From: DASTCC01 sp035711465
Lineage (GTDB): Bacteria; Acidobacteriota; Vicinamibacteria; Vicinamibacterales; SCN-69-37
Direction: 5' to 3'
NCBI GenBank assembly: GCA_035711465.1
Contig: DASTCC010000047.1
Span: 1-6,164, forward strand
DNA: 6,164 nucleotides
In this document: positions 1 to 5,738 of the stretch, in pieces
Layout of the letters: every line of letters begins with the position of its first letter
How positions within the stretch are numbered: position 1 is the first letter of the stretch
Position numbers and translations under genes: made by a program
The notes under the pieces: model-generated
Told to the model about the DNA's origin: nothing
The model's database searches: none
What the model saw: only the letters and a program-made list of their open reading frames with translations

Positions 1-1
1 C

Positions 2-178
2 GGCGGCGTGATCGGCGCGCTCATCGGCGCCGGTATTCCGGAAGATCGCGCGTGTGCGTACGAAGAGGGCCTGAAGCGCGGTGGCATCGTGCTCGGCACC
101 CGCGCCCGTGACGACCGTCATGCGGCCACGCTCGAGAGCGACTTCACGAGCTACGGCGGCGCGGACGTCCGGCGGTAG
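2..178 (+). CDS. General stress protein-like, C-terminal end (partial)
   Basis: This is the 3' end of a gene that begins outside the window; 58 codons are visible, ending in TAG. The fragment opens with a Gly-rich stretch (GGVIGALIGAGIPED, residues 1-15). An acidic and aromatic segment (AYEEGLKRGGIVLGTRARDD) follows, then a short tail. From memory of the family, a Gly-rich hydrophobic segment, a 'GIPE..A..YEE..+.GG..V' block and a final short beta-alpha unit are typical of YflT/GSP17M-type general stress proteins, which often carry a glycine-zipper-like segment before this motif. The molecular role of these proteins is poorly defined. The frame is supported by the match to this pattern and by the absence of any better frame. 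The upstream part, which would confirm the family, is missing. The gene is separated from the next one by 105 nt containing a hairpin, so it is probably a separate transcription unit. Confidence 0.7.
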   Translation, partial: GGVIGALIGAGIPEDRACAYEEGLKRGGIVLGTRARDDRHAATLESDFTSYGGADVRR

Positions 179-197
179 CGTCAGCGGATCATGCGCG

Positions 198-222
198 CCC
201 CGCGGTCCTCACCGCCGCGGGG
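198..222 (+). terminator. GC-rich hairpin after the stress-protein gene, possible terminator
   Basis: CCCCGCGG (198-205) and CCGCGGGG (215-222) form a perfect 8-bp stem around a 9-nt loop, 19 nt past the TAG stop codon. The position fits transcription termination. No T-tract follows, however, so it is not a classic intrinsic terminator. It may protect an mRNA 3' end or assist Rho-dependent termination. The structure is seen directly; the function is inferred. Confidence 0.45.
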
Positions 223-242
223 TCAGCGCAGGACGCTCCCGC

Positions 243-248
243 TACAAT
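243..248 (+). promoter_or_regulatory. Candidate -10 element (TACAAT) for the L,D-transpeptidase gene
   Basis: TACAAT matches the sigma-70 -10 consensus TATAAT at five of six positions and is the most AT-rich hexamer in a very GC-rich stretch. Transcription would start near 255 and give a 5' leader of about 29 nt, enough to hold the strong Shine-Dalgarno at 272-278. No good TTGACA-like -35 is seen at normal spacing, so this is a weak or extended promoter call. Confidence 0.4.
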
Positions 249-271
249 CGCTTTAGTCAGGACGACACAAC

Positions 272-278
272 GAGGAGG
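272..278 (+). promoter_or_regulatory. Strong Shine-Dalgarno (GAGGAGG) fixing the ATG at 284
   Basis: GAGGAGG lies 5 nt before the ATG at 284 and is close to the full anti-Shine-Dalgarno complement. It selects this start over the in-frame ATG at 299 (Met6). Confidence 0.75.
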
Positions 279-283
279 CACGC

Positions 284-1219
284 ATGTCGCCATGGACCAT
301 GGCGGTGTCGGGTCTCGCGGTTGTGGCTGCTCTGGCGTCTCCGGCGCCCCCTCCTGCGCAGCGGCAATCCGTGCCCGCACTTCCCGCACTCGAACTACAG
401 GTACTGCTCGCTCGTCAGCATTTCTCCGTGGGCGAGATCGACGGACGCCCCGGCCACAACACGTCGGCGGCGAGCGCGGCGTTCGCCGAGGCGAAGCAGC
501 TGCCCGCTGAAGCTCGAAGCGGAGCGGCGCTCCTCGAGGCGCTCGGCAAGGGCAAGACCGAGACGATCGTCGAGTACACGATCACCGCCGAAGATGTGGC
601 CGGGCCGTTCACGAAAGAGATCCCGGCGGATCTGATGGCGCAGGCCAAGCTCGAGGCGCTCGGCTACACGTCGGCGCTCGAAGCGCTCGGCGAACGGCTG
701 CACGCGTCGCCGTCGCTGCTGCGCGCGCTCAACCGAGGCGCGAAGTTCGTCGAGGGCGAAACCCTCCGCGTGCCGAACACGATCGGCATTCCGGCCGTGA
801 CCGGTCCGGCGGTGCGGCTCGTCGTTTCGAAGAGTGAAGGCGCGCTCCGCGCCTACGACGGCGAAGGCGCCCTGATCTACTTCGCCCCCGTCACCAGCGG
901 CAGCGCTCGCGATCCGCTGCCGATCGGCACGTGGAAGGTGACGGCCATCGCGCGCAATCCGCCCTTCCACTACAACCCTGATTTGTTCTGGGACGCCGAC
1001 CCCACGCACTCGAAAGCGAAGATCGCGCCGGGACCGAACAACCCGGTCGGCGTCGTCTGGATCGACATCTCGAAGGAGCACTACGGGATCCACGGCACGC
1101 CGGAGCCCGGCAAGGTCGGCCAGACCGCGTCGCACGGCTGCGTGCGGCTGACCAACTGGGACGCCGGCATCGTCGCCGGCCTCGTCAAGGTGGGCACGCC
1201 AATCTTCTTCGAAGAGTGA
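284..1219 (+). CDS. L,D-transpeptidase (YkuD fold), exported
   Basis: Predicted exported enzyme of 311 residues that forms or exchanges peptidoglycan cross-links through a catalytic cysteine. Residues 1-26 look like a signal peptide: a short start, the hydrophobic run VSGLAVVAALAS and an Ala/Pro-rich cleavage region. Residues 36-75 resemble half of a peptidoglycan-binding domain (LQVLLARQHFSVGEIDGRPG). Residues 128-165 resemble a LysM-like unit (YTSALEALGERLHASPSLL, then LRVPN). The YkuD domain spans about 177-309 and keeps the catalytic signature: His270 in YGIHGTPEP and S283-H284-G285-C286-V-R288, with Cys286 as the nucleophile. These residues are all present, so the enzyme should be active. 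The start is set by the GAGGAGG at 272-278. The stop is 4 nt before the M23 gene, suggesting co-transcription and coupled translation. Whether it makes 3-3 cross-links or attaches proteins to the wall cannot be told from sequence alone. Confidence 0.92.
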   Translation: MSPWTMAVSGLAVVAALASPAPPPAQRQSVPALPALELQVLLARQHFSVGEIDGRPGHNTSAASAAFAEAKQLPAEARSGAALLEALGKGKTETIVEYTITAEDVAGPFTKEIPADLMAQAKLEALGYTSALEALGERLHASPSLLRALNRGAKFVEGETLRVPNTIGIPAVTGPAVRLVVSKSEGALRAYDGEGALIYFAPVTSGSARDPLPIGTWKVTAIARNPPFHYNPDLFWDADPTHSKAKIAPGPNNPVGVVWIDISKEHYGIHGTPEPGKVGQTASHGCVRLTNWDAGIVAGLVKVGTPIFFEE

Positions 1220-1223
1220 GTCG

Positions 1224-1904
1224 ATGACGCGAGGGATTTTGCGCGCGACCGCGCTCGCCTTCCTCGCGGGCGTCATCACGACGGTCGTCGTAGTGTCGGG
1301 ACTGGCGGACTTCGCAAGCCGGCCGCCGGACTTCGTTGGGGATCACGACGACGACGAGACGCCGATGGCGGCAGTACCGGCGCGGCTGGATCGCGAGCCG
1401 CCGCCGGTTTCGCCGCCCGCCAAACCGCCGGTCGGCACGCCGCCGGCGATCGGCAGCGATCCCGTCGACGACCTGCGCAGCCGCGATCTCGCGATTCCTG
1501 TGCGCGAAATCCGCCGCGACCAGTTGCGCAGCTCGTTTCACGAACGCCGCGGCGCCGCTCGCCAGCACGAGGCCATGGACATCCTCGCGCCGCGCCACAC
1601 GCCGGTGCTCGCCGTCGAAGACGGCACCATCGCCAAGCTCTTCCACAGCAAGGCCGGCGGCATCACCATCTACCAGTTCGATCCGACCAGCGCCTACGCG
1701 TACTACTACGCGCACCTCGAGCGCTACGCCGAAGAACTCCACGAAGGCGACGCGGTCTCGCGCGGCCAGGTGATCGGCTACGTCGGCACATCCGGCAATG
1801 CCCCGCCAAACACGCCGCATCTCCACTTCGCGATCTTCAAACTGACGTCCGACAAGCGCTGGTGGCAGGGGACGCCAATCGATCCGTTCGACGTCTGGAG
1901 GTAG
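1224..1904 (+). CDS. Membrane-anchored M23 (LytM/peptidase_M23) metallopeptidase
   Basis: Predicted 226-residue periplasmic enzyme or amidase activator acting on peptidoglycan peptides. Residues 8-27 form one N-terminal membrane anchor or uncleaved signal (ATALAFLAGVITTVVVVSGL). A disordered linker rich in Asp and then Pro follows (about 35-80). The M23 domain spans about 105-208. The usual zinc ligands can be seen: His115 and Asp119 in HEAMD, and the second His of H199-L200-H201 in PHLHF. His164 in YYYAHLERY is the usual catalytic His. The VEDGTIAKL, GDAVSRGQVIGYVGTSGN and PHLHF blocks match the family core. All key residues are intact, so it is more likely a hydrolase than a degenerate EnvC-type activator. 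There is no LysM or coiled coil. The start lies 4 nt after the L,D-transpeptidase stop, with a weak GAGTGAG ahead of it, so coupling is likely. The pair suggests coordinated wall synthesis and cutting. Confidence 0.9.
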   Translation: MTRGILRATALAFLAGVITTVVVVSGLADFASRPPDFVGDHDDDETPMAAVPARLDREPPPVSPPAKPPVGTPPAIGSDPVDDLRSRDLAIPVREIRRDQLRSSFHERRGAARQHEAMDILAPRHTPVLAVEDGTIAKLFHSKAGGITIYQFDPTSAYAYYYAHLERYAEELHEGDAVSRGQVIGYVGTSGNAPPNTPHLHFAIFKLTSDKRWWQGTPIDPFDVWR

Positions 1905-1905
1905 C

Positions 1906-1954
1906 GCGGGCTGCGGGCTGCGGATTGCGGGCTACTGGCTGCCGGCGGCGGGCT
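1906..1954. repeat. Degenerate 7-bp tandem repeat (GCGGGCT)n
   Basis: Seven consecutive 7-bp units begin two bases after the M23 stop codon. Units 1, 2, 4 and 7 are exactly GCGGGCT; units 3, 5 and 6 are GCGGATT, ACTGGCT and GCCGGCG. The 7-bp phase is kept throughout. The array is non-coding and sits between the M23 gene and the large palindrome. Heptanucleotide tandem repeats of this kind are known in intergenic DNA of some bacteria, such as the STRR repeats of cyanobacteria. Function is unknown. Copy-number slippage is possible. Confidence 0.75.
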
Positions 1955-1964
1955 TGCGGTGAGC

Positions 1965-2069
1965 GATCGGGGGTTCGGTTCTGCGCCGAGGCTCGCACGC
2001 TTGGCGGGCGCTCGCTTGATCGGCCGAGCGCCCGCCGCTCGCAAGTCGGCGCCGAACCGCGCCCCGATC
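1965..2069. repeat. Large imperfect palindrome between convergent genes; possible bidirectional terminator
   Basis: The arms pair in nested blocks. GATCGGGG (1965-1972) pairs with CCCCGATC (2062-2069). CGGTTC (1976-1981) pairs with GAACCG (2054-2059). GCGCCGA (1983-1989) pairs with TCGGCGC (2046-2052). CTT (2000-2002) pairs with AAG (2043-2045). GGCGGGCGCTCG (2003-2014) pairs with CGAGCGCCCGCC (2025-2036). That gives about 36 base pairs closed by a 10-nt loop. A GCTCGC hexamer is left bulged on each side (1991-1996 and 2037-2042). The element lies 60 nt past the M23 stop and 21 nt past the aminotransferase stop, where a shared terminator is expected. No T-tract follows in either direction, so a dispersed palindromic element is an equally good reading. 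The pairing is seen; the role is inferred. Confidence 0.7.
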
Positions 2070-2090
2070 CGAGCAACGCCTGATCGATTT

Positions 2091-3224
2091 CTATCTCAGA
2101 CTCTCAAAACACCGCGCGGCCTCGGCCAGCCCTTGCGCGAACACAGCGGGTCTCTGGCCGATGCCGAGGCGCAGGTGGTGCTCGTAGCCGAAGGCCGACC
2201 CCGGGGCGAGCATCACGCTGTATTCGGTCGCCAGCTTGTCGGCCAGCGGCAGGGACGCCATCGGCAGGTCGTACTTGATCAGCGCCAGCAGGCCGCCGCG
2301 CGGCGGCGTCCACTGCAGGAAGCTCGATCGTGCGCCAATCCACTTCCCCGCCGACGCCAGGTTGGCTTCGATGATCTGCTGGTTGCGGGCGACGATCTTG
2401 TCGCGGTGCGCGAGCGCGAGCACGGCCAGCGCGTCGTTGAGCTTGCCGGGGCTGAGCGACACGTAGTCGCGGTAGGCCCAGCACTTCTGCACCAGATCCG
2501 GCGACGCCATGATCCAGCCGATGCGCAAGCCCGGCAGACCGAACGGCTTCGACAGCGTCCCGACGCTGACGCCGTGCGGGCCGAGATCGAACATCGGCGG
2601 CGCGAACGGATCGCCGTCGGGCACGGCCAGCCACCGATACGCCTCGTCGCCGATGACCGTCGCGCCGGCGTCGGCGGCCATCTCGTAGACGCGTTTCGCG
2701 TCGGCCGGCGGCATCATCGCGCCGGTCGGATTGTGCGGCGTGTTGACGACGATGGCCCTGGTCTTGGGCGTGATCAGCTTCGCGAGCGCGTCGATGTCGT
2801 AGCGGTACCCGGTTTCCGGGCCGACGTGCCAGAGCGAGACGTCGCAGCCGATCGCGCGCGGCACGCTGTAGAGCTGCTGATAGGCCGGATACGGCGCGAT
2901 CAGGTGATCGCCCGCCTCCAGCAGCACGTTGAAGAGCAGGAAGTTCGCCTCAATCGCGCCCGTCGTCACCAGCACGTGATCGGCGTCGCCGCGCGCGTAG
3001 GTCGAGGCCAGCGACTCGCGCAGCTCCTGCGTGCCCCGCGCCTCCGAATAGCCAAGCGGCAGCGCCAGCAGACGATCGAGCGTCGCCGTCCGTCGATCCG
3101 GAGGCTCGAAGGCGAGCAGATCGGCGGTCGTGAGCGGCAGGATGCCGCTCTCGGCGATGTCGTACTTCACGTGCGTCTCGTGACGCGTCATCCACCGTTC
3201 GAGCAGAAAGGTCTCGATCTTCAC
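2091..3224 (-). CDS. PLP-dependent aminotransferase, class I/II (fold type I)
   Basis: Predicted cytosolic enzyme of 377 residues that transfers an amino group using pyridoxal phosphate. Full length for the family. Motifs in order: GYSEARGTQELRESLA (58-73), the TTGAIEANF cofactor-phosphate region (87-95), NTPHNPTG (161-168) with the PLP-contacting Asn, D193-E-A-Y196 with the Asp that pairs with the PLP ring nitrogen, and TLSKPFGLPGLRIGW with Lys226 as the Schiff-base lysine and Arg234. R352 in LRLGIG is the likely substrate carboxylate-binding Arg. The opening MKIETFLLERW...YDIAESGILPL is typical of one group of uncharacterised class I/II aminotransferases, some of them annotated capreomycidine synthase-like. 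The substrate cannot be assigned. The start is GTG; an in-frame ATG at codon 12 would remove the conserved opening, so GTG is preferred. No clear Shine-Dalgarno precedes it, and a TAGAAT sits 7 nt upstream. The gene is 24 nt after the permease and in the same direction. Confidence 0.9.
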   Translation of the reverse strand: MKIETFLLERWMTRHETHVKYDIAESGILPLTTADLLAFEPPDRRTATLDRLLALPLGYSEARGTQELRESLASTYARGDADHVLVTTGAIEANFLLFNVLLEAGDHLIAPYPAYQQLYSVPRAIGCDVSLWHVGPETGYRYDIDALAKLITPKTRAIVVNTPHNPTGAMMPPADAKRVYEMAADAGATVIGDEAYRWLAVPDGDPFAPPMFDLGPHGVSVGTLSKPFGLPGLRIGWIMASPDLVQKCWAYRDYVSLSPGKLNDALAVLALAHRDKIVARNQQIIEANLASAGKWIGARSSFLQWTPPRGGLLALIKYDLPMASLPLADKLATEYSVMLAPGSAFGYEHHLRLGIGQRPAVFAQGLAEAARCFESLR

Positions 3225-3231
3225 GCCGGAG

Positions 3232-3237
3232 ATTCTA
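3232..3237 (-). promoter_or_regulatory. Candidate -10 (TAGAAT) just before the aminotransferase GTG
   Basis: On the - strand, TAGAAT matches TATAAT at five of six positions and ends 7 nt before the GTG start. Transcription would then begin at or next to the G of the start codon, giving a leaderless mRNA, which fits the lack of a Shine-Dalgarno. No recognisable -35 is present (the expected region is all GC), so the call is tentative. Confidence 0.4.
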
Positions 3238-3248
3238 TCGCCCGATGC

Positions 3249-5705
3249 TCACGACGCGCGCAGCAGCGTCGCCGGAGGTGAGCGGCACACCCGCGTGCTC
3301 GGGACCCAGGCCGCCACGATGCCGATGCCTGCAAGCGCCGCGCCGGCAGCCATCAGGACTTCCGGATCACGCGCATCGACGCCGTATAACAACGGCGTCA
3401 CGATCGGCGCCAGCGCGAGCGCGACGGCCACGCCGGCGAGCGTGCCGATCAAAACCAGTCCCGCCGATCGCCCGACCAGTCCGGCCGTCAAGCGATCGGG
3501 GCGCGCGCCGAGCGCGAGGCGAACGCCCAGCTCCCGGCGCCGGCGCTGCAAATCCTGCGCGACGACGCTGTACAGACCGACGGCGGCGACGATCACGCCA
3601 AGCACGCCCAGCCACGCCGACAGCCCGCCAAGGATTCGCTGATGCGCCAGTCCCATCCGGGCGTCGTCGGCCAGATGACGCAGCGTGAATCCGGCGCGCG
3701 AATCGACGGACGCGATCGCGCGTGCGACCGCCGCCGGCAGGTCTCGACTCCCGGCGTCGTCCACTCGCAAGGAGACCAACACGCGCGACGCTCCGGGCGG
3801 GCCGGGCACGCTGTATTGCGCGAGTGGCACATAGAGTGTCGGCGCCGGCGGATCGCTGACGCCTCGCGGCACGCCCTGCGGCGTGAAGCCGCCCCAGGCG
3901 ATCTGATCCTCGACGACCCCGACGACGTCGCGATCGCCGACGCGCTGGCCGACGAGCGGCTCGGCGCGCGAGAGCGCCGTCGCGAGGGCGCGATTGACGA
4001 TCGCGACGCCTGGCGCGGCGGCGTGGTCTGCCGCGGTGAAGTCGCGGCCGGCGACGACCCGCGTGCCGTAGGTCGCAAACCAGCCAGGACTCACGGCGGT
4101 CATTCGCACCCGCCGCTCCGGTGCGCCGTTGCCGGCGAACGCGATGGTGAGACCCGACTGCCCCGGAATCGATGTCGACACGCCCGCACGCGCGACGCCC
4201 GGGATTGCGCCGATCGCATCGAGCAGCTGCGCGGCGCGCAGCCGCCGCGCGTCCTCGCTTTGCTCGAGCGCCGGCCCGTCGATCGCCGCCACGACCAGGC
4301 GCTCGGCGTCGTACCCGAGCGGCGCCGCGGACGTCGCCGCCGCGGTGCGCATGAATTGGCTGGCGCCGACGACGAGCACGAACGAGATCGCCAGCTGCAG
4401 GACCACCAGCGACCGGGAGCCGACACTTCGCCGCCCTGCTCTGTCCGTATCGATCTGAAGGGCGGAGAGCGGCGACGACCCGCGTCCGGTGACGCGTAAG
4501 GCCGGAATCAATCCAGAAGCCGTCGCCGCCAGGAGCACCAGCACGGCAATGAACGCCAGCGCCGTGGGATCGAGCGAGAGATCGAGCGCGTCGATCGAAT
4601 CCGACAGGATCTCGCTCGCCGCCACGCGGCTGGCCCACGCACCGGCCAGGACGCCTATCGCCGTCGCCACGCTGACGACGACCAGCGCCTCGACGACGAG
4701 CATGCCGATGAGCTGACGACGCGAGGCGCCGAGAGCACGACGCGTCGCAAGCTCCGCGGCGCGCGCCGACATCCGCGCCACCTGCAGATTGGCGATGTTG
4801 GCGCACGCGGCGAGCCAGATCAGGACCACGAGCCCGAGCATCGTCGTCGCGGCACGTCCGTATCGCGCGCGCGTGACGCCATGAGGACCTTCCGCCGCCG
4901 GCACGAGCGTGAACGGCTCCTCGACGAACCGCGGCAACCGGGCGCCGCCCAGAATCTCGGGTTGAATTGCACGAAGGACGCCGGTGGCCGCCGAGACCGG
5001 CTGGCCCTCTCGCAGGCGCAGCAGAATGATCAGCATCAGCGAGCGATCCGACACGATCATCGACGCCTGGCGCGCGATCAGCGGTTCGGTCTCGAGCGGC
5101 AGCACGAGATCCACCGGCCGGCCGGTTTCGAGGCTGCGGAACGCCGCCGGCAGCACGCCGACGATGCGGTATGGCACACCTTCAATGACGAGCGCGCGCC
5201 CGATCACGTCCGGCGCGCGATTGAAATGCGATTGCCAGAATCGATCGCCGATCACGGCCACCGGTCCATCAGGCCCGCCGCCGCGCACGTCGTCCGGGTC
5301 GCCGAACGTCCGACCGAGCGACACCTCCAGTCCGAGCGTGCGGAAGATCCCGCCGCTCGCGACCAGCGCGCTCGCCAGCTGCTTCTCGCCCGTGCTCGCG
5401 AGATTCACGTCGCGCATGATCCAGGCGGTCGCGCTCTCGACGACACCCGCGCGCGCCCGAAGCCGGTCCCACATGCCGTAACTCCAGCCGGGACCAGCCG
5501 GGAAGCCGAGCCGGATCGCCTCGTCGGACGACACCGTCACGAGGCGGTGGGGATCGCGGACCGGCAGCCTCCGCAGCACCAGACTGTTGACCAGCGAGAA
5601 GGCGCCGACGTTGGCGGCGATGGTGATGGCGAGCGTCAGCAGCATGCCCACGGCGGCAACAGGCGTCCGCCGCAGACCCCGAATCGCGTGCACGATCACG
5701 CGCAT
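3249..5705 (-). CDS. ADOP-type MacB/FtsX-like ABC transporter permease
   Basis: Predicted inner-membrane permease of 818 residues built as a tandem duplication, each half having an extracytoplasmic MacB-type domain and an FtsX domain. A first helix (about 17-42) is followed by the ANVGAFSLVNSLVLRRLPVRDPHRLV hallmark of Acidobacterial duplicated orphan permeases. The first periplasmic domain is about 45-280. Helices lie near 288-310, 332-358 and 381-402. The second half begins with a helix at about 432-452, has a periplasmic domain at 455-685, and ends with helices near 692-716, 742-772 and 784-802. The two cytoplasmic ELATRRALGAS (318-328) and ELGVRLALGAR (725-735) motifs, where such permeases touch an ATPase, are both intact. 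It lacks the extra N-terminal region that some ADOP members carry. No ATPase gene is in the window, as the 'orphan' name implies. The cargo is unknown. The start is the ATG at 5705, supported by GAGGG at 5711-5715. The gap to the SPFH gene is 30 nt. Confidence 0.9.
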   Translation of the reverse strand: MRVIVHAIRGLRRTPVAAVGMLLTLAITIAANVGAFSLVNSLVLRRLPVRDPHRLVTVSSDEAIRLGFPAGPGWSYGMWDRLRARAGVVESATAWIMRDVNLASTGEKQLASALVASGGIFRTLGLEVSLGRTFGDPDDVRGGGPDGPVAVIGDRFWQSHFNRAPDVIGRALVIEGVPYRIVGVLPAAFRSLETGRPVDLVLPLETEPLIARQASMIVSDRSLMLIILLRLREGQPVSAATGVLRAIQPEILGGARLPRFVEEPFTLVPAAEGPHGVTRARYGRAATTMLGLVVLIWLAACANIANLQVARMSARAAELATRRALGASRRQLIGMLVVEALVVVSVATAIGVLAGAWASRVAASEILSDSIDALDLSLDPTALAFIAVLVLLAATASGLIPALRVTGRGSSPLSALQIDTDRAGRRSVGSRSLVVLQLAISFVLVVGASQFMRTAAATSAAPLGYDAERLVVAAIDGPALEQSEDARRLRAAQLLDAIGAIPGVARAGVSTSIPGQSGLTIAFAGNGAPERRVRMTAVSPGWFATYGTRVVAGRDFTAADHAAAPGVAIVNRALATALSRAEPLVGQRVGDRDVVGVVEDQIAWGGFTPQGVPRGVSDPPAPTLYVPLAQYSVPGPPGASRVLVSLRVDDAGSRDLPAAVARAIASVDSRAGFTLRHLADDARMGLAHQRILGGLSAWLGVLGVIVAAVGLYSVVAQDLQRRRRELGVRLALGARPDRLTAGLVGRSAGLVLIGTLAGVAVALALAPIVTPLLYGVDARDPEVLMAAGAALAGIGIVAAWVPSTRVCRSPPATLLRAS

Positions 5706-5710
5706 GATCG

Positions 5711-5715
5711 CCCTC
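5711..5715 (-). promoter_or_regulatory. Shine-Dalgarno (GAGGG) for the permease
   Basis: On the - strand GAGGG is followed by 5 nt and then the ATG at 5705, a normal spacing. It supports the ATG, which precedes the typical short basic leader and first helix of these permeases. Confidence 0.6.
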
Positions 5716-5732
5716 GTTCCTGAATCGACCGG

Positions 5733-5738
5733 ATTCTA
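5733..5738 (-). promoter_or_regulatory. Candidate -10 (TAGAAT) overlapping the SPFH stop codon
   Basis: On the - strand the TAG stop of the SPFH gene is also the first half of TAGAAT, a five-of-six match to the -10 consensus. It would place a start near 5726 and a leader of about 20 nt carrying the GAGGG site, so the permease could be transcribed on its own. The same hexamer, followed by a C and soon after by CGG, precedes the aminotransferase. No good -35 is seen. Confidence 0.35.

Noticed and set aside
290..302. Two CCATGG palindromes at the start of the L,D-transpeptidase gene, as a possible operator
   Set aside because: They are short, lie inside the coding region, and include an out-of-frame ATG and Met6; chance is sufficient explanation.
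395..1279. - strand reading frame of 294 codons opposite the L,D-transpeptidase
   Set aside because: Arg-rich, no recognisable motif, and fully explained as the shadow of a gene with an intact active site.
1959..3281. Long + strand reading frame of 440 codons opposite the aminotransferase
   Set aside because: It is antisense to a gene with complete aminotransferase motifs, runs through the palindrome, and has an Arg/Ala/Gln-rich composition with no domain. Long antisense frames are expected at this GC content.
3367..4806. - strand frame of 479 codons inside the permease gene
   Set aside because: Same strand but another frame; extremely Arg/Ala-rich with no hydrophobic helices, while the permease frame is complete from start to stop.
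4881..5723. + strand frame of 280 codons opposite the permease
   Set aside because: Shadow frame with His/Arg/Gln-rich composition and no domain.
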